From assembly GCF_902497875.1 (NCBI RefSeq), contig NZ_CABVHY010000052.1, forward strand, positions 1-32,203: DNA of 32,203 nucleotides. The letters run 5' to 3'. Source of the stretch: Pseudomonas fluorescens. GTDB taxonomy: Bacteria > Pseudomonadota > Gammaproteobacteria > Pseudomonadales > Pseudomonadaceae. The notes under the pieces are model-generated. The model was given only the letters and a program-made list of their open reading frames with translations. It was not told the DNA's origin and searched no databases. The translations under genes and the position numbers were made by a program. This document shows positions 16,846 through 24,888 of this stretch, one piece after another (within the stretch, counting starts at the first letter, position 1; each line of letters begins with the position of its first letter).

Positions 16846-17346
16846 ATGGACACCATGACCGAGAACGACTATCTGATCGCTTGGGGCCTGTACGCCTTTG
16901 CCGCTTTAGGCTGCCTGTTGGTGTGGATGCGCATGACCCGCTGGATGTGGCGCTGGTTGCGTGAGCCATTGCGCTTGCTGATGGCCGTGCTGCTGTTCAC
17001 CCCGACCATTATCGACCCGGTGAAGGAAAAGTTCGCCCCGGCCCTGGCCATTACTGCGCTGGACCTGCTGTTCAAGGTCGGCAATAACGCCTGGCGCGCG
17101 GTCTCTGACCTGTTCATGTACGGCATCATCGCCTTTGGTATCTACCTCATATTTGCCCTGATTCGCTGGCAAATCGAGCGTGCCTCCAACGCCCGCAAGG
17201 AACAGGCCGCTGCGGCGAAAGCGGTGGCGTCGGCGCAGGAGCCCGAGGATGACCAACCTTTCGGTGGTGCCGCCGGTGATGACCGCTATGGTCGTCCACC
17301 CGTTCCGGGCAACCCCCAGCGCTTGCGGGTCGAACCGCGTTTGTAA
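16846..17346 (+). CDS. Inner-membrane protein of unknown function
   Basis: A 166-aa protein with one N-terminal membrane segment (YLIAWGLYAFAALGCLLVW), amphipathic or membrane helices in the middle (LRLLMAVLLFTPTIIDPV) and a third segment (FMYGIIAFGIYLIFALIRW), then a hydrophilic Ala/Arg/Pro tail of about 50 residues. Two starts are possible (16846 or the ATG at 16855); neither has a strong ribosome site. It precedes the amidotransferase gene by 31 bp and is likely in one unit with it and the DUF2937 gene. It has sometimes been labelled a transporter, but it is too small for one. Confidence 0.72.
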   Translation: MDTMTENDYLIAWGLYAFAALGCLLVWMRMTRWMWRWLREPLRLLMAVLLFTPTIIDPVKEKFAPALAITALDLLFKVGNNAWRAVSDLFMYGIIAFGIYLIFALIRWQIERASNARKEQAAAAKAVASAQEPEDDQPFGGAAGDDRYGRPPVPGNPQRLRVEPRL

Positions 17347-17377
17347 CTCCGTCCTGCATTGAAGCGAGAGTCCGAGC

Positions 17378-18154
17378 ATGTGTGAGTTATTGGGCATGAG
17401 CGCCAATGTACCGACTGATATCGTGTTCAGCTTTACCGGGCTGATGCAGCGCGGTGGCCGCACCGGTCCGCACCGTGACGGTTGGGGTATCGCGTTCTAC
17501 GAAGGCCGCGGCTTGCGTCTGTTCCAGGACCCGGCGGCCAGTTGCGACTCCGAAGTGGCGCAACTGGTGCAGCGTTATCCGATTAAAAGCGAAGTGGTGA
17601 TTGGCCATATCCGTCAGGCCAATGTTGGCAAAGTCTGCCTGTCCAATACCCATCCGTTCGTGCGTGAGTTGTGGGGGCGTAACTGGTGTTTCGCGCATAA
17701 CGGCCAGTTGGCTGATTTTCAGCCGGTCGCCAGTTTCTATCGGCCGATCGGCGATACCGACAGCGAAGCGGCATTCTGTGATTTGCTCAATCGGGTGCGC
17801 CAGGCCTTTCCCGAACCGGTGGACGTCGAGCAATTGCTCCCGGATCTGGTGGCAGCCTGCGCCGAATACCGCAGCAAAGGCGTGTTCAACTGCCTGCTCA
17901 GCGATGGCGACTGGTTGTTTTGCTATTGCTCGACCAAGCTTGCCCAGATTACCCGCCGCGCACCTTTTGGCCCGGCGCGCTTGAAGGATGTCGATGTGAT
18001 CGTCGACTTCCAGGCAGAAACCACGCCCAATGACGTGGTGACGGTGATTGCCACCGAACCCTTGACTGAAAACGAGACCTGGACCCGCTACGAACCGGGC
18101 CAATGGAGCTTGTGGCGGCGCGGCGAATGCGTCAGTCAGGGCCAGACCGAATAA
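17378..18154 (+). CDS. Class II glutamine amidotransferase (YafJ-like)
   Basis: A 258-aa N-terminal-nucleophile glutaminase domain without a synthase partner. Cys2 (MCELLGMSAN) becomes the N-terminal nucleophile after removal of Met1. Other class II marks are the HRDGWGIAFYEGRGL segment and the HIRQANVGKVCLSNTHPF and FAHNGQLADF blocks. It would release ammonia from glutamine or a related gamma-glutamyl amide; E. coli YafJ itself has no settled role. It sits between two small membrane protein genes, with 11 bp to the next. Confidence 0.9.
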   Translation: MCELLGMSANVPTDIVFSFTGLMQRGGRTGPHRDGWGIAFYEGRGLRLFQDPAASCDSEVAQLVQRYPIKSEVVIGHIRQANVGKVCLSNTHPFVRELWGRNWCFAHNGQLADFQPVASFYRPIGDTDSEAAFCDLLNRVRQAFPEPVDVEQLLPDLVAACAEYRSKGVFNCLLSDGDWLFCYCSTKLAQITRRAPFGPARLKDVDVIVDFQAETTPNDVVTVIATEPLTENETWTRYEPGQWSLWRRGECVSQGQTE

Positions 18155-18165
18155 GGACGTCCCGT

Positions 18166-18708
18166 ATGTTGCTCAGTTATCTGCGACTGGTGTTGTTTGC
18201 CATCGGCCTGCTGGTCGGTGTGCAAGTGCCGGGTTTCATCAGCGACTACGCCAAGCGCGTCGAAGCACACTTGATCGAAGCGCAGACCGGTTTGCGCGGC
18301 TTTCAGGGCACTGCCCAGCAGTTCTTCAAGGGTGATTTGCAGGCGTTGGTAGACCATTATCGCGCCAGCGAGGACCCGGTGTTTCGCAGCGATGCCGACA
18401 GCCTGAGCACCTTGCTCGGCCGCCAGCTGGCACTCGACAAGCAATTCCAGGCCATGCAAGGCCCATGGTACATCCGCGTACTGCAGGTGGCTCTGGCCGC
18501 CGATCCGGAGATTCGCAAGGAAACCTGGAACGGCTACAGCTATCAGATCCTGCTGACCCCTGAAGCAATGGGCTGGGGCCTGGGCGGTGCGATGCTGCTG
18601 TCGTTCGGTCTGGAGTGCCTGTTTCGCTTGATCGACTGGGTAGTGCTCGGCGGCAAACGCCTGCGCCAGAGCCGGCCGATTGAAGAGCGGGATTTGAAGG
18701 GGTTGTAG
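18166..18708 (+). CDS. DUF2937 family membrane protein
   Basis: A 180-aa protein with an N-terminal membrane segment (LRLVLFAIGLLVGVQVPGFI) and a C-terminal one (WGLGGAMLLSFGLECLFRLI) around a roughly 110-residue helical, probably periplasmic part. This arrangement matches the DUF2937 family. The ATG at 18166 is chosen since AAGGA lies ten bases upstream and the signal-like helix begins there. It follows the amidotransferase by 11 bp and ends just before a REP repeat. The function is unknown. Confidence 0.8.
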   Translation: MLLSYLRLVLFAIGLLVGVQVPGFISDYAKRVEAHLIEAQTGLRGFQGTAQQFFKGDLQALVDHYRASEDPVFRSDADSLSTLLGRQLALDKQFQAMQGPWYIRVLQVALAADPEIRKETWNGYSYQILLTPEAMGWGLGGAMLLSFGLECLFRLIDWVVLGGKRLRQSRPIEERDLKGL

Positions 18709-18724
18709 TGTGGTGTGATGCCCG

Positions 18725-18807
18725 AAAAGATCGCAGCCTGCGGCAGCTCCTACGGGATTTGCGTCGGGCGCGGCCTGTGTAGGAGCTGGCGTAGCCTGCG
18801 ATCTTTT
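18725..18807. repeat. REP doublet (REPIN-like), copy 4, diverged right arm
   Basis: The left arm (from 18725) has the standard core, but the right arm (18778-18807) reads GCTGGCGTAGCCTGCGATC and so mispairs at three positions. It lies between convergent genes (DUF2937 and the LysR regulator). Confidence 0.88.
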
Positions 18808-18818
18808 GATCTACCGCT

Positions 18819-19745
18819 TTAGCTGCTGGAAGGCTTGCTCAACACGATATACCCCTCACCCACCTTCTGTGCATAACTGCGCACGACTTCCTGACACAAC
18901 ACCACTATCTCCTCGACCAACTCCACCCCGACCCGCCATGACACCACGACCTGCAGATTCGGCGGGCGTTGTTCGATCGCCAACAAGGTCAACTCGCCCC
19001 GCGCCAGCTCTTCGCTGACCAGCACCGGCGGCAGCGCGGCAATGCCGAAACCGTCGCGCAGCAAACGAGTGATCGCCGACACCGAGTTCACGCAGTTGAG
19101 CCGCGGGGCGGTCACGCCGTTGGCCTGCATCAGGCTGACCACCTCCTGATGCGGGTGGGAGTTTTTCGAGTAGGTGATGATCCGCTCGCGGCCAAGGTCG
19201 GCGACACTCGAGTACTCGCGGTTGTAGATCGAATTGGTGGCGGCGATCCAGCCCATGGGATGACTCGCCAGCTCCAGGCTGCGGATGGTTTCCTGACGCA
19301 GCAGATCAGTTTGCAGCGCGATGTCGAGAAAGCCTTTTTGCAGCTGATCGCAGAGGTTGAGTGAGGTATCGGCGACTAACTCGATTTCCACCAGGGGATA
19401 GGTGTCCATCATTTCCGCCACCAACGGGCTGAGCCAGGTATGGATCACCGTGTCCATCACGCCGATGCGAATTCGCCCGACCTTGCTCGAACTCGTCTCG
19501 ATCGACTGCTTGAGCGCCTGCATGGTGTCCATCATCTGTTCGGCGTAGTCGAGCACCTTCAAGCCTTCCGGAGTCAGCCGCACTCCGCGCGAATCACGCA
19601 GGAACAGCTTCACCCCCAGTTCGCCTTCGAGCACGGCGATGCGGCTGGATATCGAGGCCTGGGTGGTGAAGAGTTTCTCCGCGGTCAGGCGAAAACTCTT
19701 GAGCCGGGCTACCCAGACGAAGGTTTCGAGAAACTTGAGATTCAT
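18819..19745 (-). CDS. LysR-type regulator beside the 5-oxoprolinase genes
   Basis: A 308-aa LysR-type regulator. The HTH is in LETFVWVARLKSFRLTAEKL and TTQASISSRIAVLEGELG (residues about 5-45), followed by the effector-binding domain. It is divergent from the MFS transporter gene, 142 bp away, and so most likely controls the transporter and pxpABC in answer to 5-oxoproline or a related compound. That link is inferred from gene order. No strong ribosome site precedes the ATG. Confidence 0.88.
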   Translation of the reverse strand: MNLKFLETFVWVARLKSFRLTAEKLFTTQASISSRIAVLEGELGVKLFLRDSRGVRLTPEGLKVLDYAEQMMDTMQALKQSIETSSSKVGRIRIGVMDTVIHTWLSPLVAEMMDTYPLVEIELVADTSLNLCDQLQKGFLDIALQTDLLRQETIRSLELASHPMGWIAATNSIYNREYSSVADLGRERIITYSKNSHPHQEVVSLMQANGVTAPRLNCVNSVSAITRLLRDGFGIAALPPVLVSEELARGELTLLAIEQRPPNLQVVVSWRVGVELVEEIVVLCQEVVRSYAQKVGEGYIVLSKPSSS

Positions 19746-19794
19746 GGGATCAACTTTTTCTTATGTCTTGGGGCGGTTTTTATTAGTTGGACGC

Positions 19795-19827
19795 AGGAGG
19801 GCATGGGTGCCAAAAATCAGTCCTCCT
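19795..19827. promoter_or_regulatory. Inverted repeat AGGAGG / CCTCCT in the LysR-MFS gap
   Basis: AGGAGG and CCTCCT are separated by 21 bases in the divergent intergenic region, a place where regulator sites are expected. The left arm also resembles a ribosome site, so the pairing may be chance. Confidence 0.2.
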
Positions 19828-19887
19828 CACGATATGCGTCGTCGGGGCTCAGAACAATACCAATAAAATTAACGTGGAGATTTTGCC

Positions 19888-21174
19888 ATGAGTGCGCCCG
19901 ACACCCTCGACGTCGCCAAGCCCGCATCCCGCCCCGGTCCCTTCGACTGGTATCGCAACATCAATCAGCAGGAACGCCGGACATTCTGGAGCTGCAAGAT
20001 CGGCTATGGCCTGGACGGCATGGACACGCAGATGCTCAGCTTTGTCGTGCCGACCCTGATTGCCATGTGGGGCATCACCACCGGTGAGGCCGGGCTGATT
20101 CACACCAGCACCTTGATCGCTTCGGCCATCGGCGGCTGGGTCGCCGGGATTCTCTCCGATCGAATCGGTCGCGTGCGCACGCTGCAACTGACCGTTTTGT
20201 GGTTCGCCTTCTTCACCTTCCTCTGCGGTTTTGCCCAGAACTACGAGCAATTGCTGATCTCCCGCACCTTGATGGGCTTCGGCTTTGGCGGTGAATGGAC
20301 TGCCGGCGCGGTGCTGATGGGCGAGGTGATCCGCGCCAAGGATCGCGGCAAGGCGGTGGGCATGGTGCAAGCGGGCTGGGCGCTGGGTTGGGGTCTGACG
20401 GCGATTCTCTACGCGATACTGTTCTCACTGCTGCCGCCAGAAGATGCCTGGCGTGCGCTGTTCCTGTTGGGTATCGTGCCGGCGATCTTCGTGATTTTCG
20501 TCCGTCGCCTGGTCAAGGATCCGGAAATCTATCGTGAAGCCAAGGCCCTGCAGGAACCGAGCAACCCGGCGAAGTTCTACGAGATCTTTGCTCCAGGCAT
20601 GCTCAGCACCACCATTCGTGCCTCGTTGCTGACCACCGGCGCCTTGGGCGGTTACTACGCAATCACCTCTTGGCTGCCGACCTTCCTCAAGAACGAGCGG
20701 GGTTTGAGCGTGCTGGGTACTGGCGGTTATCTGGCCATGGTGATTGTCGGCTCCTACATCGGTTACGTGATCAGCGCCTACCTGACCGATATTCTGGGTC
20801 GCAAAAAGAACTTCATCCTGTTCGCGGTCGGCTCCTTCATCATCGTCGTGCTCTATACCCAGCTGCAGGTCAGCAACGACGTGATGCTCTGGCTGGGCTT
20901 TCCACTGGGGTTCTTCGCCTCGGGGATTTTCAGCGGCATGGGCGCCTTCCTGACTGAGCTGTTTCCAACCCGGATTCGGGGTTCAGGCCAAGGCTTCTGC
21001 TACAACATCGGCCGGGCACTGGCGGCGTTCTTCCCGCTGCTGATCGGCCTGCTCAGCCAGAAAATCTCCCTGGGTATGGGGATCGGGGTGTTCGCGGCGG
21101 TCTCTTACGGCGTGGTGATTCTCGCGGCCTTGAGCCTGCCGGAAACCCAGGGCAAACAACTCGATGCGCAGTAG
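19888..21174 (+). CDS. MFS transporter, probable organic acid importer
   Basis: A 428-aa major facilitator with twelve hydrophobic segments. The family loop-2/3 motif is GILSDRIGRVRTL and the later LTDILGRKK is its second-half copy. DGMDTQMLSFVVPTL in the first helix, with its charged residue, is seen in the acid-proton symporter branch (aromatic acid, lactate and sialic acid carriers). Lying directly upstream of pxpABC with a divergent LysR gene, it may import 5-oxoproline or a precursor; specificity is not shown by the sequence. Confidence 0.85.
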   Translation: MSAPDTLDVAKPASRPGPFDWYRNINQQERRTFWSCKIGYGLDGMDTQMLSFVVPTLIAMWGITTGEAGLIHTSTLIASAIGGWVAGILSDRIGRVRTLQLTVLWFAFFTFLCGFAQNYEQLLISRTLMGFGFGGEWTAGAVLMGEVIRAKDRGKAVGMVQAGWALGWGLTAILYAILFSLLPPEDAWRALFLLGIVPAIFVIFVRRLVKDPEIYREAKALQEPSNPAKFYEIFAPGMLSTTIRASLLTTGALGGYYAITSWLPTFLKNERGLSVLGTGGYLAMVIVGSYIGYVISAYLTDILGRKKNFILFAVGSFIIVVLYTQLQVSNDVMLWLGFPLGFFASGIFSGMGAFLTELFPTRIRGSGQGFCYNIGRALAAFFPLLIGLLSQKISLGMGIGVFAAVSYGVVILAALSLPETQGKQLDAQ

Positions 21175-21183
21175 CTGGTAATC

Positions 21184-21210
21184 TGCGGGACGCTGACGAA
21201 CGGTCCCGCA
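21184..21210. promoter_or_regulatory. Hairpin between the MFS gene and pxpA
   Basis: TGCGGGAC and GTCCCGCA form a perfect 8-bp stem with an 11-base loop, ten bases after the transporter stop. No T-run follows, so it may be an RNA-stabilising or attenuating hairpin inside the operon rather than a terminator. Confidence 0.45.
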
Positions 21211-21244
21211 CTAGAATATTCAAAGGCCTACAGGAGTGTTCACC

Positions 21245-21997
21245 GTGAACCGCCTGCTATTGAACTGCGACATCGGCGAAAGCTTTGGCAACTGGACCAT
21301 GGGTCTGGACGCCGAAGTGATGCCATTCATTGATTGCGCCAACATCGCCTGTGGTTTCCATGCCGGCGACCCGAGCATCATGCGCAAAACGGTTGGCCTT
21401 GCATTGGCCAACGGCGTACAGATCGGTGCCCATCCAGCCTATCCGGACCTGGTGGGTTTCGGCCGCCGCTCCATGGCCTGCACCCCGCAGGAGATTCAAG
21501 ACCTGTTGCACTATCAGATCGGCGCCCTGGATGGCATTTGCCGAGCCCAGGGCAGCCGCGTGAGTTACGTCAAACCCCACGGTGCGATGTACAACGACAT
21601 GATGGCCAACCCTGAGCAGTTGCGTGCGGTGATCCAGGCCGTGGCCGCCTATGACCGGCAATTGCCATTGATGCTGATGGCGACCCGCGATAACAGCGCG
21701 GCTCAAGCCCTGGGCGATGAATACGGGGTGTCGCTGTGGTTCGAGGCGTTTGCCGATCGGGCCTACGACAGTGCCGGGCGCCTGGTGTCGCGGCAGCTAC
21801 CGGGGGCGGTGCATCACGACCCTGAAAAGATCATTGAACAAGCACTGATCATTGCCCGTGGTGACAATCTGGTCGCCAGTGACGGCAGCGCCTTACACCT
21901 GCAGGCCAACACATTGTGCGTACATGGCGACAACGCCAGTTCGGTGGCTGCCGTGCGGCGTATCCGCGAGGCCTTGAACCAGCAGACTCAACCATGA
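21245..21997 (+). CDS. pxpA: 5-oxoprolinase subunit A (LamB/YcsF family)
   Basis: Subunit A of the prokaryotic ATP-dependent 5-oxoprolinase, which opens 5-oxoproline to glutamate. Family blocks are LLNCDIGESFGNW (first residues), NIACGFHAGDPSIM, GAHPAYPDLVGFGRR and VKPHGAMYNDM. The GTG at 21245 is chosen because AGGAG lies 8 bases ahead of it; a GTG at 21236 would overlap that site. The product is 250 aa, as expected. Its stop overlaps the start of pxpB as ATGA. Confidence 0.94.
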   Translation: MNRLLLNCDIGESFGNWTMGLDAEVMPFIDCANIACGFHAGDPSIMRKTVGLALANGVQIGAHPAYPDLVGFGRRSMACTPQEIQDLLHYQIGALDGICRAQGSRVSYVKPHGAMYNDMMANPEQLRAVIQAVAAYDRQLPLMLMATRDNSAAQALGDEYGVSLWFEAFADRAYDSAGRLVSRQLPGAVHHDPEKIIEQALIIARGDNLVASDGSALHLQANTLCVHGDNASSVAAVRRIREALNQQTQP

Positions 21998-22698
21998 AGC
22001 CACAGATTGAAGTGGTGGCGATCGATTGCCTGATGGTGCGTCTGTTTGAGGTCATTGCTGAAGACAATATGCCATGGATGCTCGCCGCCACCGAGCGGTT
22101 GCGCGCCGGTTTCGGCGAGTATCTGATCGATCTGGTGCCGTCTTACACGACCTTGATGGTGCATTACGACCTGATCGCACTGATGCCATCACAGGCCCGA
22201 GAACTGATAGCCGAAGCCTTGACCGACCTGGCGCCGAACCCGCAGACCCGCGGCCAGTGCCACGTGTTGCCGGTTTGGTATGACCTGAGCGTCGGGCCTG
22301 AACTGAACCTGCTGTCCCTGCGTAGCGGCCTGGCGGTCGACGAAGTGATTCGCCGCCACAGCGAGCGCGAGTATCAGGTTTTCGCCTTGGGCTTTGCGCC
22401 GGGTTTTGCCTTTATGGGCCTGGTGGAAGAAGCGTTGGCCGCACCGCGCTTGAGTACACCGCGCAAGCGCGTAGCGGCTGGCAGTGTCGGCATTGCAGAG
22501 CGCCAGACCGCTGCTTATCCGGTGGTGTCTCCGGGTGGCTGGAACCTGATCGGGCGCACTCCGAGCAAACTGTTCGACCGCGAACGTGACGGCTATAGCC
22601 TGATGCAACCGGGCGACACCGTGCGTTTCGAGGCCATCAACCATGCAGAATTCATCCGCCTGGGCGGTGATGACACGCCGCTGGAGAACCTGGCATGA
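21994..22698 (+). CDS. pxpB: 5-oxoprolinase subunit B (KipI family)
   Basis: A 234-aa protein of the allophanate hydrolase subunit 1 / KipI family, second component of 5-oxoprolinase. The diagnostic stretch is YQVFALGFAPGFAFMGLV, then TPRKRVAAGSVGIAERQTAA and SPGGWNLIGRTP. The start is the ATG that overlaps the pxpA stop (ATGA). It is tied to pxpC by another ATGA overlap, so the two subunits are coupled in translation, in keeping with their joining into one complex. Confidence 0.94.
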   Translation: MKPQIEVVAIDCLMVRLFEVIAEDNMPWMLAATERLRAGFGEYLIDLVPSYTTLMVHYDLIALMPSQARELIAEALTDLAPNPQTRGQCHVLPVWYDLSVGPELNLLSLRSGLAVDEVIRRHSEREYQVFALGFAPGFAFMGLVEEALAAPRLSTPRKRVAAGSVGIAERQTAAYPVVSPGGWNLIGRTPSKLFDRERDGYSLMQPGDTVRFEAINHAEFIRLGGDDTPLENLA

Positions 22699-23612
22699 GC
22701 CGACTATTGATCGAAGCCAGCACACCGTTGTGTCTGCTGCAGGACGCCGGGCGTTTTGGTGTGCGGCATCTGGGAGTGACTCAGGGCGGGGCGCTGGATT
22801 GGGTGTCGATGTCCTGGGCCAATTGGCTGCTGGGCAACTCGCTGGACGCGGCAGTGGTCGAAATCACCCTCGGTGGTTTTACCCTGGTGGCGCAAGACGA
22901 TTGCTGCCTGGCGTTGGCCGGGGCCGATCTTGGCGCGCAACTCGACGGCCAGCCTCTGGCACCGTGGCGCGCTTTCAGCCTGAAGCAGGGCCAGCGCCTG
23001 CAGTTCACCCAGCCGCAGCTCGGGGCACGAGCTTATCTCGCTGCGCCAGGGGGATTCGCCGCGACCAGCGTGTTGGGTAGTTGTGCCACGGTGGTGCGTG
23101 AAGAATTGGGGGGGCTTGATGGTTTTGGCCAGGCGTTGGCCAAAGGTGCCGAGCTGAGTTACTTGCGGCCGGCTATTAATGTGCGCGAACTGCCTCGTGA
23201 ACAGATCCCGGATTTCAAACTGAATCTGCCAATGGAGGTGGTGCTGGGCGCGCAGATCGGCGAGTTCAGCGGGCAAAGCCTGTTCGATGCTTTCAACAGC
23301 AGTTGGACGGTCGACAGCCGCGCCGATCGCATGGGCATTCGTTTGCAGGGGCCGGAGTTGCAGTACCAGGGGCAGCCGATGATCTCCGAAGGCATCCCGC
23401 TGGGGGCGATTCAGGTGCCACCGGACGGGCAGCCGATCGTGCTGCTCAATGACCGGCAGACCATTGGTGGTTATCCGCGGTTGGGAGCGTTGACGCCATT
23501 GGCGCTGGCGCGGCTGGCGCAGTGTCTGCCGGGTATGCAAGTGCGGTTGACGCCGGTGGTGCAGGAGACGGCGCATCAGCAGCAGGTGAGTTATTTGCGT
23601 AGATTTGCGTGA
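22695..23612 (+). CDS. pxpC: 5-oxoprolinase subunit C (KipA family)
   Basis: A 305-aa protein of the biotin-dependent carboxyltransferase / allophanate hydrolase subunit 2 family, third part of 5-oxoprolinase. Recognisable segments are LQDAGRFGVRHLGVTQGGAL near the N terminus, LALAGADLGAQLDGQPLAPW, RAYLAAPGGFAATSVLGS, and RADRMGIRLQGPEL with SEGIPLGAIQVPPDGQPIVL in the second half. It is the last gene of the unit; the transcript would end in the REP repeat that follows 5 bp later. Confidence 0.94.
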   Translation: MSRLLIEASTPLCLLQDAGRFGVRHLGVTQGGALDWVSMSWANWLLGNSLDAAVVEITLGGFTLVAQDDCCLALAGADLGAQLDGQPLAPWRAFSLKQGQRLQFTQPQLGARAYLAAPGGFAATSVLGSCATVVREELGGLDGFGQALAKGAELSYLRPAINVRELPREQIPDFKLNLPMEVVLGAQIGEFSGQSLFDAFNSSWTVDSRADRMGIRLQGPELQYQGQPMISEGIPLGAIQVPPDGQPIVLLNDRQTIGGYPRLGALTPLALARLAQCLPGMQVRLTPVVQETAHQQQVSYLRRFA

Positions 23613-23617
23613 GCCCG

Positions 23618-23663
23618 AAAAGATCGCAGCCTGTGTAGGAGCTGCCGCAGGCTGCGATCTTTT
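23618..23663. repeat. Truncated REP repeat, copy 5
   Basis: The right arm (23634-23663) is complete, but the left arm stops after AAAAGATCGCAGCCTG (23618-23633) and runs directly into the right arm. The inner half of the left arm and the whole loop are missing. It lies between the convergent pxpC and VWA genes. Confidence 0.9.
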
Positions 23664-23676
23664 GGCCATCACCCCA

Positions 23677-24855
23677 TCATTTCGACAAAAACCGCATCCC
23701 TTCTTCCAGCCCACGCAAGGTCAGCGGGAACATCTGATCTTCGACCAGCTCACGCACGATGTTGGTCGAGGCGGTGTAACCCCAGGTGTCTTTCGGGTAC
23801 GGGTTGATCCAGATGAGCTTCTTGTATTTCTCCCTGAAACGTTGCATCCACACATAACCGGCTTCTTCGTTCCAGTGCTCGACGCTGCCGCCGGGCTGGG
23901 TGATTTCGTAGGGCGCCATGGCGGCGTCGCCGATGAAAATCACTTTGTAGTCGGCGCCGTATTTGTGCAGCAGGTCCTGGGTCGAGGTCCGCTCCGAGCT
24001 GCGGCGCATGTTGTTCTTCCACACGGATTCATAAATGAAGTTGTGGAAGTAGAAATACTCCAGATGCTTGAACTCGGTCTTGCAGGCCGAAAACAACTCT
24101 TCGCAGATCTTCACGTGGGCGTCCATCGAGCCGCCGATGTCGAACAGCAGCAACAGCTTGATGGTGTTGCGCCGCTCCGGGCGCATCTGAATATTCAGTA
24201 GCCCGGCGTCACGGGCGGTGTGGTCGATGGTGCCATCGATATCCAGCTCTTCCGCCGCGCCCTGGCGAGCGAATTTGCGCAGGCGACGCAGGGCGACCTT
24301 GATGTTGCGCGTGCCCAGCTCGACCGAATCATCGAGGTTCTTGTACTCGCGCTGATCCCAGACCTTGACCGCCTTGCCCTGACGTTTTCCGGCATCACCG
24401 ACCCGAATGCCTTCCGGGTTGAAACCGCCGGAACCGAACGGGCTGGTGCCGCCGGTGCCGATCCATTTGTTGCCGCCGGCGTGTCGTTCCTTTTGTTCCT
24501 CGAGGCGTTTCTTGAACTCCTCGATCAACTTGTCCAGGCCGCCGAGGGACTGGATCTGTGCGCGTTCTTCATCGCTCAGGCTGCGCTCGAATTCCTTGCG
24601 CAGCCAGTCTTCGGGGATCAACGCCTGAAGGTGATCGTCGAGCTTTTCCAGGCCATTGAAATAGGCGCCGAACGCCCGGTCGAACTTGTCGAAATGCCGT
24701 TCGTCCTTCACCAGAATCGCCCGGGCGAGGTAATAGAACTCGTCCATGTCGGCGAAGATCACCCGCTGTTTCAGCGCGTTGATCAGATCGAGCAGCTCGC
24801 GTACCGAGACCGGGACCTTGGCTGCGCGCATTTCATTGAACAGGTTGAGCAGCAT
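23677..24855 (-). CDS. VWA domain protein (CoxE-like), MoxR partner
   Basis: A 392-aa protein whose N-terminal part (about 1-125) is helical and charged and whose C-terminal part (about 230-392) is a von Willebrand A domain. The MIDAS motif reads LLLFDIGGSMDAHV, with Asp239 and Ser243 present but Gly241 in place of the usual first Ser. Pairs of MoxR ATPases with VWA proteins act as chaperones that insert metals or remodel complexes; the client here is unknown. It starts 33 bp after the MoxR gene. Confidence 0.87.
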   Translation of the reverse strand: MLLNLFNEMRAAKVPVSVRELLDLINALKQRVIFADMDEFYYLARAILVKDERHFDKFDRAFGAYFNGLEKLDDHLQALIPEDWLRKEFERSLSDEERAQIQSLGGLDKLIEEFKKRLEEQKERHAGGNKWIGTGGTSPFGSGGFNPEGIRVGDAGKRQGKAVKVWDQREYKNLDDSVELGTRNIKVALRRLRKFARQGAAEELDIDGTIDHTARDAGLLNIQMRPERRNTIKLLLLFDIGGSMDAHVKICEELFSACKTEFKHLEYFYFHNFIYESVWKNNMRRSSERTSTQDLLHKYGADYKVIFIGDAAMAPYEITQPGGSVEHWNEEAGYVWMQRFREKYKKLIWINPYPKDTWGYTASTNIVRELVEDQMFPLTLRGLEEGMRFLSK

Positions 24856-24888
24856 GGCTGTCGCCCTTGAGATCGTAAAAAAGGAGTG

